Positions 1-5,315 of a DNA stretch of 5,315 nucleotides are shown here, one piece after another. Location of the stretch: positions 1 through 5,315 of the forward strand of contig WRIF01000137.1 of the NCBI GenBank assembly GCA_009782865.1, in the 5' to 3' direction. The stretch is from Promicromonosporaceae bacterium. Lineage in GTDB: Bacteria > Actinomycetota > Actinomycetes > Actinomycetales > Cellulomonadaceae. A program made the translations under genes and the position numbers. Each line of letters starts with the position of its first letter. The stretch's first letter is position 1. Below the pieces are notes generated by a model that was not told the origin of the DNA, did no database searches, and was given only the letters and a program-made list of their open reading frames with translations.

Positions 1-357
1 CGCCCAGGCGAGGAAGGCCACCAGGGCGAACAGCACGAAGAGCGCCGTTGCCCAGGTCCACAGCTTGCGGTAGTTGAACGCGAGGAGCCAGGCCACCGGC
101 AGCAGGAGGGCCGCGACGGCGGTGCAGACCCAGGCCAAGACCATGCCGTTTACGTGCAGGTCGGAGATGTAGACGTAGTCGGTGGGCACCGAGAGGCGGA
201 AGACGGCATCCCCCGAGCGCGGCCCCAAGCCCAGCAGCAGCAGGAGCAGGGCGACGACGGTGGTGAGGATGATGGGCAGTTTGAAGGCGCGCCGCTCGAT
301 CACCCGGTGTTCGATGATCTGCGGTTCTGCCATGGGCTCTACGGTCACGGCGCTCAT
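1..357 (-). CDS. ABC transporter permease, second subunit of BMP-type nucleoside importer (partial, N-terminal 119 aa)
   Basis: This is the start of a second inner-membrane permease that would pair with the upstream permease to form the translocation channel; its 3' part lies beyond the left edge. I translated it directly: it begins MSAVTVEPMAEPQIIEHRV and runs without a stop to base 1. A cytoplasmic, charged N-terminus of about 27 residues is followed by hydrophobic segments at about 28-45 (containing a run of six Leu at 37-42), 71-94 and 100-119. The ATG at 357-355 overlaps the stop of the preceding permease by 4 nt (ATGA) and has a near-perfect Shine-Dalgarno, so the start is secure. The core permease domain, expected further on, is not visible. 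The assignment therefore rests mainly on operon position: BMP-type transporters carry two unlike permeases after the ATPase (NupP/NupQ order), and the N-terminal hydrophobic profile fits. Substrate is inferred, not shown. Confidence 0.82.
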   Translation of the reverse strand, partial: MSAVTVEPMAEPQIIEHRVIERRAFKLPIILTTVVALLLLLLGLGPRSGDAVFRLSVPTDYVYISDLHVNGMVLAWVCTAVAALLLPVAWLLAFNYRKLWTWATALFVLFALVAFLAWA

Positions 358-1712
358 GGCGCTACCTCCTCGTTGGTGGCATCTTCGGTGATGAGCGCCG
401 CCTTGGCCGCCTGCTTGGCTGCCTTGGCCTCGGCCTTCTTGGCCTTGGCCAGCACCGAGGGCTGCGGCAGCCGGAAGATCGCCCTGACCAGCGGCGGGGC
501 CGCGATGAACATGACGATCAGGATCTGGATGATGGTGGCAATCTCGGCGGGCACACCGGCCTCCGACTGCATGGTCACGCCGCCGGAACGGAAGGCGCCA
601 AAGAGGATGCCGGCAAACAGCACCCCGACCGGGTGGGAGGCGCCCAGCAGGGCCACGGTGATCGCATCGAAGCCGATGCCGCCGTCGATGGTGTCAGCGA
701 AGCCGCCGGAACGGCCCGGGTCGAGCACCTGATGCACGCCGGCGAAGCCGATCAGGGCACCGGAGACGGCGAAGGCGACGATGGTCGAGCGGGCCACGGA
801 GATGCCGGCCACCCGGGCGGCCCGTGGGTTCTCACCCACGGCCCTAAATGCGAAGCCGGTGGTGGAGCGGTAGAGCAGCCACCAGCACATGGCCACCAAC
901 AGCAGGGCGATGACGAAGCCCCAGTTGGTCTCCAGGAACAGGCGCGGCAGGCGGGCACTGTCGGGGATGTTAGGGGTGAGCGGAATGGCCTGGGCCGGGT
1001 CGCGCATCGCCCCCTGCAGCGGCCAGGCCCCGGGGGCGGCCAACAGGTATTGCAGGAACGAGTAGGCCACGAAGTTGAGCATGATGGTCACGATGACCTC
1101 GTGCGCCCCGGTCTTGGCCTTGAGCAGGCCGGCCAGGGCCCCCCAGAGGGCGCCGGCCAGCATGCCGCCGATGATGACGATGATCAGGTGCAGGAACGAC
1201 GGCAGGCCGGCGTCGCGCAGGCCAAAGCCCAGCCACCCGGCGCCGATGGCCCCGAAGATCATCTGGCCGCGGCCGCCAATGTTGAACAGGCCGGCCTTGA
1301 AGGTGACGGCGATGCCGAGGCCCGCGGCGATCATCGGGGTGGCAAAGCGCAGGGTGCGCGTCAGCGGCACGATGGGGTTGTCGAGGTTGGAGTTCCAGAG
1401 CGAGCCGCGGATCAGGGCGGTGTAGGCCTCGGTGATCGAACCGCCGGTGAAGACGATCATCAGCGAGCCGACCAGGAAGGCCAGGAGCACGGCCCCCACC
1501 GCCATCAGGGGGGTGGAGGAGAGAATCTCGCGCGCGGCGTCCTTCCAGCGGGTGTCCGGCTCGCCATCGGGCGCGGTGGGCGCCTCCGGGGTGAGGCTGC
1601 CGTCGGCGATGGCCGCCAGCAGCGCATCCTCAGTCATGGCGGGGGCGGCGGCCTGCTCGTACAGGTTGCCGTCGAAGGGCTCGGCGCCCGGGGCGAGTTG
1701 GTCGTCGCTCAT
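354..1712 (-). CDS. ABC transporter permease, first subunit of BMP-type nucleoside importer (NupP-like)
   Basis: A 452-residue integral membrane protein of the branched-chain-type permease family (BPD_transp_2), which forms half of the import channel. Signatures of the nucleoside/BMP subgroup are visible: NIGGRGQM at 144-151, GAHEVIVTIMLN at 202-213, the cytoplasmic coupling segment AVGENPRAARVAGI at 291-304, and GFDAITVALLGASHPVGV at 347-364. Hydrophobic stretches lie near 68-88, 121-138, 148-163, 172-197, 205-225, 265-281, 308-328, 350-372 and 388-408. It is longer than the roughly 350 residues I expect for the family. The extra length is a hydrophilic N-terminal region of about 60 residues and a Lys/Ala-rich tail (about 420-440) ending in an acidic stretch. 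The ATG at 1712-1710 overlaps the ATPase stop as ATGA and follows GGAAGGAG with a 7-nt spacer. The stop overlaps the next permease in the same way, so the genes are translationally coupled. Confidence 0.93.
   Translation of the reverse strand: MSDDQLAPGAEPFDGNLYEQAAAPAMTEDALLAAIADGSLTPEAPTAPDGEPDTRWKDAAREILSSTPLMAVGAVLLAFLVGSLMIVFTGGSITEAYTALIRGSLWNSNLDNPIVPLTRTLRFATPMIAAGLGIAVTFKAGLFNIGGRGQMIFGAIGAGWLGFGLRDAGLPSFLHLIIVIIGGMLAGALWGALAGLLKAKTGAHEVIVTIMLNFVAYSFLQYLLAAPGAWPLQGAMRDPAQAIPLTPNIPDSARLPRLFLETNWGFVIALLLVAMCWWLLYRSTTGFAFRAVGENPRAARVAGISVARSTIVAFAVSGALIGFAGVHQVLDPGRSGGFADTIDGGIGFDAITVALLGASHPVGVLFAGILFGAFRSGGVTMQSEAGVPAEIATIIQILIVMFIAAPPLVRAIFRLPQPSVLAKAKKAEAKAAKQAAKAALITEDATNEEVAP
363..370 (-). 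promoter_or_regulatory. Strong Shine-Dalgarno for the second permease
   Basis: The minus strand reads AGGAGGTA, 5 nt before the ATG at 357-355. It lies inside the last codons of the first permease. Together with the 4-nt ATGA overlap it suggests both termination-reinitiation and independent ribosome recruitment, which would favour equal synthesis of the two permeases. Confidence 0.8.
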
Positions 1713-3256
1713 GCGGACGCTCCTTCCTCAGAGGCCGCAGGGGCGGCATCGGTAGCATCGGGCGAGATGCCGGCCATCATCAGGCCGAGCACATCGCGGG
1801 GGGTGTCGGCGGGCACGATGCCAACCGATGCGCCGCGGTACATCACCAGGATCCGGTCGGCGAGATTGACAACCTCGTCGAGCTCGGTGGAGATGACGAC
1901 GATGGGAATGCCCAGGTCGCGCTCCTCGATGATGCGCTTGTGGATGAACTCGATGGAACCGACATCCACCCCGCGGGTGGGCTGGGCGGCGACCAACAGG
2001 TTCAGGTCCTTGGACATCTCCCGGGCGATGATCACCTTCTGGGCGTTGCCACCGGACAGGCTGCCCACCGGCTGGTCGGGACCCTCGGTGCGCACGTCGT
2101 ACTGGGCGATCTTCTCGCGGGCAAACTTGTCCAGATACCGCAACTGTAGCGCGCCCCCCTTGGCGAACGGCGCCCCATTGGTGCGGTTGAGCATCAGGTT
2201 CTCGGCCACGGTGAAGGCGCTGACCAACCCATCCTCGTTGCGGTCGGCCGGGACGAAGCCGATGCCGGCGTCGAGCATGGCGCGCGGCTTCTTGCCGGCC
2301 AGCTCCTCGCCGTTGAGCTGGATCGATCCGCTGATGTGCTCCTCGAGGCCGAGCAGGGCGTTGGTGAGTTCATTTTGACCATTGCCGTCTACGCCAGCGA
2401 TACACAGCACCTCGCCGCCGCGAACCGTGAAGGTCAGGTTGTCGACCAGCACCGCCCCCTCGTCGGAGGTGACCACCAGGTCGGTGATCTCCAGGGAGTT
2501 ATCGGAGAGGCGCGGCTCCCCCTTGGTGACGGACAGCTGCACCGCCCGCCCCACCATCATGGCCGCCAGTTCGGCGTTGGTCGAGGTGGGGTGCGCCTGT
2601 CCCACCACCTTGCCCCGGCGGATGACGGTGATCTTGTCGGCCACCTCGCGCACCTCGCGCAGCTTGTGCGTGATGAAGATGATCGCCTTGCCCTCGTCGC
2701 GCAGCTGGCGCATGATCGCCATCAACTCGTCGGTCTCCTGCGGGGTGAGCACCGAGGTGGGCTCGTCGAAGACGAGCACCTGCGCGTCACGGGCCAGGGC
2801 CTTGATGATCTCCACCCGCTGCTGCACACCAACGGGAATCTCCTCGACCACCGCATCGGGGTCGACGGCGAAGTTGAAACGCTCGGCGATCTCCCGCACG
2901 CGGGCCCGCGCCGCCTCCTTGTCCAGGTAGCCACCCGGCCCGACGGTCTCGTTGCCGAGCATGACGTTCTCGGCCACCGTGAACACCGGGACCAGCATGA
3001 AGTGCTGGTGGACCATGCCGATGCCGGCGGCCATCGCATCGCCGGGGCCCGCGAAGTTCTGCACCTCGCCGTCGAGCAGGATCTCTCCCTCCTCGGCCCG
3101 GTACAGGCCGTAGAGGCAGTTCATCAGGGTCGACTTGCCCGCGCCGTTCTCGCCAAGCAGGCAGTGGATCTCACCCGGTTCGACCGTGAGGTCGATCTTG
3201 TCGTTGGCGACGAAGGTGCCGAAGCGCTTCGTGATTCCCCGCAGTTCAAGCCTCAT
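1709..3256 (-). CDS. ABC transporter ATP-binding protein, tandem NBDs, BMP-type nucleoside importer (NupO/NupA-like)
   Basis: A 515-residue cytoplasmic ATPase with two fused nucleotide-binding domains, which would drive import through the two permeases. NBD1 has Walker A GENGAGKS (35-42), Q-loop Gln84, signature-position IPVGVQQRVEI (140-150), Walker B LVFDEPTS (161-168, Asp164/Glu165) and switch His197. NBD2 is catalytically degenerate: its P-loop is GVDGNGQNEL (288-297) with no Lys, Walker B reads LLVAAQPTRGVD (420-431) with Ala and Gln in place of Asp-Glu, and the switch His is replaced (ISTELDE, 455-461). It keeps a good signature, LSGGNAQKV (400-408). This pattern is normal for the RbsA/MglA/NupO class. 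Length and the N-terminus MRLELRGITKRFG match the family, so the ATG at 3256-3254 is preferred; it has a modest GGGAG upstream. It follows the lipoprotein gene by 150 nt and overlaps the permease by 4 nt. The family also includes sugar transporters, but the BMP neighbour argues for nucleosides. Confidence 0.95.
   Translation of the reverse strand: MRLELRGITKRFGTFVANDKIDLTVEPGEIHCLLGENGAGKSTLMNCLYGLYRAEEGEILLDGEVQNFAGPGDAMAAGIGMVHQHFMLVPVFTVAENVMLGNETVGPGGYLDKEAARARVREIAERFNFAVDPDAVVEEIPVGVQQRVEIIKALARDAQVLVFDEPTSVLTPQETDELMAIMRQLRDEGKAIIFITHKLREVREVADKITVIRRGKVVGQAHPTSTNAELAAMMVGRAVQLSVTKGEPRLSDNSLEITDLVVTSDEGAVLVDNLTFTVRGGEVLCIAGVDGNGQNELTNALLGLEEHISGSIQLNGEELAGKKPRAMLDAGIGFVPADRNEDGLVSAFTVAENLMLNRTNGAPFAKGGALQLRYLDKFAREKIAQYDVRTEGPDQPVGSLSGGNAQKVIIAREMSKDLNLLVAAQPTRGVDVGSIEFIHKRIIEERDLGIPIVVISTELDEVVNLADRILVMYRGASVGIVPADTPRDVLGLMMAGISPDATDAAPAASEEGASA
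1720..1727 (-). promoter_or_regulatory. Shine-Dalgarno for the first permease
   Basis: The minus strand reads GGAAGGAG, 7 nt before the ATG at 1712-1710 and inside the end of the ATPase gene. It supports the chosen start over downstream Met codons and fits coupled translation across the ATGA overlap. Confidence 0.7.
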
Positions 3257-3266
3257 CGCTTGTAGT

Positions 3267-3271
3267 CTCCC
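3267..3271 (-). promoter_or_regulatory. Weak Shine-Dalgarno for the ATPase gene
   Basis: The minus strand reads GGGAG with a 10-nt spacer to the ATG at 3256-3254. This is shorter and more distant than the sites ahead of the lipoprotein and both permeases, so ATPase translation may start less efficiently. The strength comparison is inference from sequence only. Confidence 0.5.
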
Positions 3272-3321
3272 AAGGTAGGTGTCGATTGATCAGTGGTGCA
3301 AAGCACATCATAGAGGTAGAT

Positions 3322-3364
3322 ACGCCGCGACCCCAGGAGGCTTGTCCCCCTGGGGTCGCGGCGT
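3322..3364 (-). terminator. Long GC-rich hairpin after the lipoprotein gene (attenuator, partial terminator or mRNA stabiliser)
   Basis: Arms at 3322-3337 and 3349-3364 are perfectly complementary over 16 bp (ACGCCGCGACCCCAGG and its reverse complement), around an 11-nt loop that could close further with two more G-C pairs. It lies 42 nt past the lipoprotein stop and 65 nt before the ATPase ATG. Neither strand has a U-tract directly after the stem, so this is not a textbook intrinsic terminator. Actinobacterial terminators often lack one, and such a stem between a binding protein and its transporter genes commonly causes partial read-through or blocks 3' exonucleases. The function is inferred; the stem itself is read directly. 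Confidence 0.7.
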
Positions 3365-3368
3365 GTAT

Positions 3369-3378
3369 TGACCGGTCA
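3369..3378. repeat. 10-bp perfect palindrome between two hairpins
   Basis: TGACCGGTCA equals its own reverse complement. It sits between the two hairpins downstream of the lipoprotein stop. It could be a protein-binding dyad or simply extend the RNA secondary structure; the sequence does not decide between these. Confidence 0.55.
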
Positions 3379-3396
3379 GAGCGAGCGGGCTCGCTC
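3379..3396 (-). terminator. Second, shorter hairpin directly after the lipoprotein stop
   Basis: GAGCGAG (3379-3385) and CTCGCTC (3390-3396) form a perfect 7-bp stem around a 4-nt loop. It starts 10 nt after the lipoprotein stop codon and is the first structure met by RNA polymerase leaving the gene. There is no following U-tract. With the longer hairpin at 3322-3364 it makes a double-stem element, likely to protect the lipoprotein mRNA or reduce read-through. Confidence 0.5.
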
Positions 3397-3406
3397 AGGA
3401 CTCAGA

Positions 3407-4573
3407 TCAGTCCAAATAAGAGGTGACGGTGATGGAGCCGTCGATGATGCCCTGACGGATCGCCTCCACGCGGTCAGCGAGGCCCTCCACGGCGTCGACG
3501 CGACCCTGCAGGTTGTGGTACGGGGCGATGCCGACGGAACCGTTGGCCAGCGTGCCGATGTACGGGGTGTTGTCCCACGAGCCGCGGACGGCCTCGACGA
3601 TGGTGGACTGGGTGGCGGCGGCGATGTTCTTCAGGATCGAGGTCAGGAGCACGTCCTGGGTGTTCTCGTCGGTGAAGAAGAGGTCGGCGTCAACCCCGAT
3701 CAGGGCGATGTCGCGGCCAGAGGCGTTGATCGCGGCCAGGCCAGCCTGGTAGATCGGGCCACCGACGGGCAGCAGCACGTCGACGCCCTGGTCCACGATG
3801 GCGGTGGCCACGGCGGCGGCGGCGGCGTCAGCGGCGAAGGACTCGGTGAACATGCCGTCCTCGCAACCGGGCGACGGGCAGCCGACAACCTCAACGGAGG
3901 TGCCGTGCTCGGCGTTGTGGTGCTCAACACCCTGGCGGAAGCCGTCCATGAAGATGGTGACGGTCGGGAAGGCCATGCCACCGTAGGTGCCGACGAGGCC
4001 GGACTCGGACAGGCCAGCCGACAGGTAACCGGCCAGGAAGGCGGCCTCGGCGGTGTTGAAGAGGATCGGACGCAGGTTGGCGGGCGGCGGGTTGCCGTCC
4101 ACGTAGCCGTCGTGGTCGATCAGCAGGAAGTAGACGTCGGGGTTGTCGGTGGCAACCTGCACGGCGGCGGCGGCCATCTGGAAGCCGACGGCGACGACGT
4201 GGGTGCAGCCGGCCTCAACCATCGAGGTCAGGTTCACGGCGAAGTCGGCGCCAGGCTGCGACTGCACGGAGCGCTGCTCGGCGGTGCCCAGCTCAGCGAC
4301 GGCAGCCTGCACACCCTCCATGGCGGACTGGTTGAACGAACGGTCGTCGAAGCCACCGAAGTCGGAGACGATGCAGGGCAGGGCGTCAGAGGAAGCCTCT
4401 TCGCCGCCGGCCTCGGGGGTCTCGGTCTCTTCGGGGGTCTCGGTCTCTTCGGGCTCGACGGTGGCGGTCTCGTCGACCGTGGGGGTCTCGGCGTCGCCGT
4501 CACCGTTGCCACAGGCAGACAGAACGAGGGCGGCCACACCGGCCGCGGCGATGAACTTGAAGGCACGCTTCAC
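3407..4573 (-). CDS. BMP-family (PnrA-like) nucleoside-binding lipoprotein
   Basis: A 388-residue substrate-binding lipoprotein anchored to the outer face of the membrane, which hands ligand to the permeases. The signal peptide is MKRAFKFIAAAG plus a hydrophobic core, ending in lipobox LSAC with Cys21 as the lipidated residue. An acidic Thr/Pro/Glu-rich linker (about 22-62) leads into the binding domain. Family landmarks are DFGGFDDRSFNQSAMEG (71-87), Asp153 in LLIDHDG, NLRPILFNTAEAAFLAGY (166-183), VGTYGGMAFP (194-203), MDGFRQG (209-215), GVDAD (293-297) and TSILKN (311-316). By family knowledge the Asp and Phe-Asn of the first motif, the later Asp residues and the Lys lie at or near the nucleoside pocket; I have not modelled this. 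Translation starts at GTG (4573-4571), since no ATG fits ahead of the signal peptide and an AAGGAG lies upstream. It heads the importer operon. Ligand may be a purine nucleoside, but related proteins bind other ligands. Confidence 0.94.
   Translation of the reverse strand: MKRAFKFIAAAGVAALVLSACGNGDGDAETPTVDETATVEPEETETPEETETPEAGGEEASSDALPCIVSDFGGFDDRSFNQSAMEGVQAAVAELGTAEQRSVQSQPGADFAVNLTSMVEAGCTHVVAVGFQMAAAAVQVATDNPDVYFLLIDHDGYVDGNPPPANLRPILFNTAEAAFLAGYLSAGLSESGLVGTYGGMAFPTVTIFMDGFRQGVEHHNAEHGTSVEVVGCPSPGCEDGMFTESFAADAAAAAVATAIVDQGVDVLLPVGGPIYQAGLAAINASGRDIALIGVDADLFFTDENTQDVLLTSILKNIAAATQSTIVEAVRGSWDNTPYIGTLANGSVGIAPYHNLQGRVDAVEGLADRVEAIRQGIIDGSITVTSYLD
4413..4453. repeat. 18-bp tandem repeat in the lipoprotein linker
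   Basis: Two exact copies of an 18-bp unit (4413-4430 and 4431-4448) are followed by the first 5 bases of a third. On the coding strand each copy encodes six residues of the ETETPE repeat between the lipid anchor and the binding domain. The unit is a multiple of three, so gain or loss of copies would change linker length without a frameshift. Confidence 0.85.
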
Positions 4574-4728
4574 GTGATTGCTCTCCTTGTTTTGGGTTGT
4601 GCGCGGGCGACTTGGCAGTCACCGCTGCCCTGAACAATAGGTACTAGTCGTCGTCGCCGCTCCCCCTGCTGCGCCCTTTGGCACAGTTTGTAACGCAATC
4701 GCAACCTGCCGCATCATTTGGCGCCGAG
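4574..4728 (-). promoter_or_regulatory. Upstream region of the importer operon: probable promoter and leader
   Basis: No gene is supported here. It should hold the operon promoter because the gene on its right ends at 4765. The best -10-like hexamer on the minus strand is TATTGT at 4639-4634, about 60 nt before the GTG, but no convincing -35 sits at the usual distance, so exact placement is weak. Other visible elements are a 5-bp inverted repeat GGCAG-N6-CTGCC (4614-4629), a doubled CGCAA (4694-4704) and a TTTGGC pair (4677 and 4717). Any could be a regulator site; none matches a binding motif I can name. Confidence 0.35.
4583..4588 (-). promoter_or_regulatory. Shine-Dalgarno that fixes the GTG start of the lipoprotein
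   Basis: The minus strand reads AAGGAG with a 9-nt spacer to the GTG at 4573-4571. The next in-frame Met is residue 85, beyond the signal peptide, so this site and the intact lipoprotein leader together settle the start. Confidence 0.75.
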
Positions 4729-4748
4729 GCCCTCCCCTTGGCGGGGGC
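4729..4748 (-). terminator. Possible weak terminator of the BrkB-family gene
   Basis: A G/C-only stem begins 16 nt after the stop codon at 4767-4765. On the minus strand CCCC and GGGG pair around a 5-nt loop, or a longer bulged stem forms with the outer GCCC/GGGC. No U-tract follows. The location fits a terminator separating this gene from the importer operon, but in G/C-rich DNA such short stems arise by chance. Confidence 0.3.
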
Positions 4749-4764
4749 TGATCCGTAGATGGCT

Positions 4765-5315
4765 CTAGGCGCCCACCTGTGGCGGCAAAGCGGCGCCGGG
4801 CGGGTTGTGCATCCAGGCGCAGGTGAGCAGCAGGAGGCGGGCGAGGAAGTTGATCAGCACCAGGAGGGTGATGATCACCGCGAAGGGGGCCAGCAGGGCG
4901 TTGCGGGCAGAGGCGCCGACGATGGCGCTGGTGCCCACCCAACGCAGCCCACCGGCCACCGCCCCGGTGAACAGCGCCCCCAACAGCAGTTCGCGACGGC
5001 GGGGGCGCGCCCCGCCCACCAGGGTGATCAGGCCGACAATGATGGCCGTGTCGACCAGCACACCGAGGAGCGCAGTGGCGAGGCGAAGCGTCAGGGCGTT
5101 TGAGCCGCCGAACCAGCCCTCGGCCAGGGAGCCGATGGAGTGGACCAGCACGGAAGAGGCGGCAGAGACGAGCATGGCCAGGCAGACGATCATGAAGCCG
5201 AGCAGCTGCCTGACCTTGGCCCGCAAGGGGTTCTGCCTGACCTCGGCGAGGTCGAACATCACCCGGATGGAGTTGCGCAGTGCCCCCATCACCCCGATGG
5301 CGGCGAAGAGCAGCA
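4765..5315 (-). CDS. YihY/BrkB-family inner membrane protein (partial, C-terminal part)
   Basis: The C-terminal 182 or so codons of a polytopic membrane protein; the frame is open to the right edge, so the start lies outside the window. The segment near the edge, LLFAAIGVMGALRNSIRVMF, matches the conserved gating-like region of the YihY/BrkB family, and the end, NFLARLLLLTCAWMHNPPG, matches the conserved last helix and its Asn-Pro-Pro exit. Between them are hydrophobic segments separated by basic loops (for example PRRRELL), giving about four full helices plus part of another; the family has about six. The family was once called ribonuclease BN, but that activity belongs to another protein, and its true function is unresolved. 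It is separated from the importer by 191 nt with a possible terminator, so it is probably a separate transcript. The first in-frame ATG inside the window is not the true start. Confidence 0.85.
   Translation of the reverse strand, partial: LLFAAIGVMGALRNSIRVMFDLAEVRQNPLRAKVRQLLGFMIVCLAMLVSAASSVLVHSIGSLAEGWFGGSNALTLRLATALLGVLVDTAIIVGLITLVGGARPRRRELLLGALFTGAVAGGLRWVGTSAIVGASARNALLAPFAVIITLLVLINFLARLLLLTCAWMHNPPGAALPPQVGA

Noticed and set aside
232..249. CAG-rich microsatellite-like run
   Set aside because: It encodes six Leu codons of the first hydrophobic segment of the second permease, one of them a different codon; explained by membrane coding with Leu codon preference.
633..2378. Long plus-strand open frame (581 codons) opposite the permease and ATPase
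   Set aside because: The product is low-complexity, rich in Gly, Asp, Gln and His, with no recognisable domain. It lies antisense to genes with clear family motifs and is an artefact of high G/C content.
2336..3265. Plus-strand open frame of 309 codons opposite the ATPase
   Set aside because: Composition is His/Asp/Leu/Gly-biased with no motif; it mirrors the codon bias of the ATPase gene on the other strand.
3296..3306. Short dyad GTGC-AAA-GCAC before the ATPase gene
   Set aside because: Only 4 bp per arm with a 3-nt loop; expected by chance and not linked to any other signal.
3307..3312. TATGAT on the minus strand as an internal -10 for the ATPase gene
   Set aside because: The hexamer is good, but the corresponding -35 position falls in the long hairpin and reads TGGGGT, far from consensus. 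A secondary promoter cannot be supported without start-site data.
1709..4573. Ribose or galactose importer (RbsABC/MglABC) instead of nucleoside importer
   Set aside because: The ATPase class is shared, but the binding protein is BMP/PnrA-type and there are two distinct permease genes, unlike the single-permease sugar systems.
3368..4633. Plus-strand open frame of 421 codons opposite the lipoprotein
   Set aside because: Extremely Gly/Val/Asp-rich and without domain features. The minus-strand frame has a signal peptide, lipobox and full BMP family pattern.
4619..4942. Minus-strand frame spanning the gap upstream of the lipoprotein
   Set aside because: Arg/Pro/Gly-rich, begins inside the BrkB-family gene in another frame, and shows no ribosome site or family resemblance.

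Overview
The window looks like ordinary chromosome from a high-GC Gram-positive bacterium (Actinomycetota). This rests on strong G/C bias at third codon positions, a lipoprotein with an acidic Thr/Pro/Glu linker, and the protein families present; the genus cannot be fixed from the sequence alone. All five genes lie on the minus strand and read right to left. Nearly every base is coding, apart from a 191-nt gap (4574-4764) and a 150-nt gap (3257-3406).

From the right edge the order is as follows. First is the C-terminal part of a YihY/BrkB-family membrane protein (4765-5315, cut by the edge). After a gap holding the probable promoter and leader comes a BMP-family substrate-binding lipoprotein (3407-4573, GTG start). 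A second gap carries two consecutive hairpins and a 10-bp perfect palindrome. Then come a tandem-domain ABC ATPase (1709-3256), a first permease (354-1712) and the N-terminal 119 codons of a second permease (1-357, cut by the left edge). The last three genes are joined by two identical 4-nt ATGA stop/start overlaps.

Together the four left-hand genes make one ABC importer of the BMP/PnrA class (compare Bacillus NupNOPQ and Lactococcus BmpA-NupABC). The lipoprotein captures the ligand outside the membrane, the two permeases form the channel, and one fused double ATPase powers it. Family knowledge points to nucleosides, most likely purine nucleosides, as substrate, but this is inference. The hairpins after the lipoprotein gene suggest that it is made in excess of the membrane complex from a shared transcript.

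I did not find a new type of system. The points most worth a second look are the triple-dyad structure between lipoprotein and ATPase, an exact 18-bp tandem repeat in the lipoprotein linker, and the Cys-containing loop of the lipoprotein.
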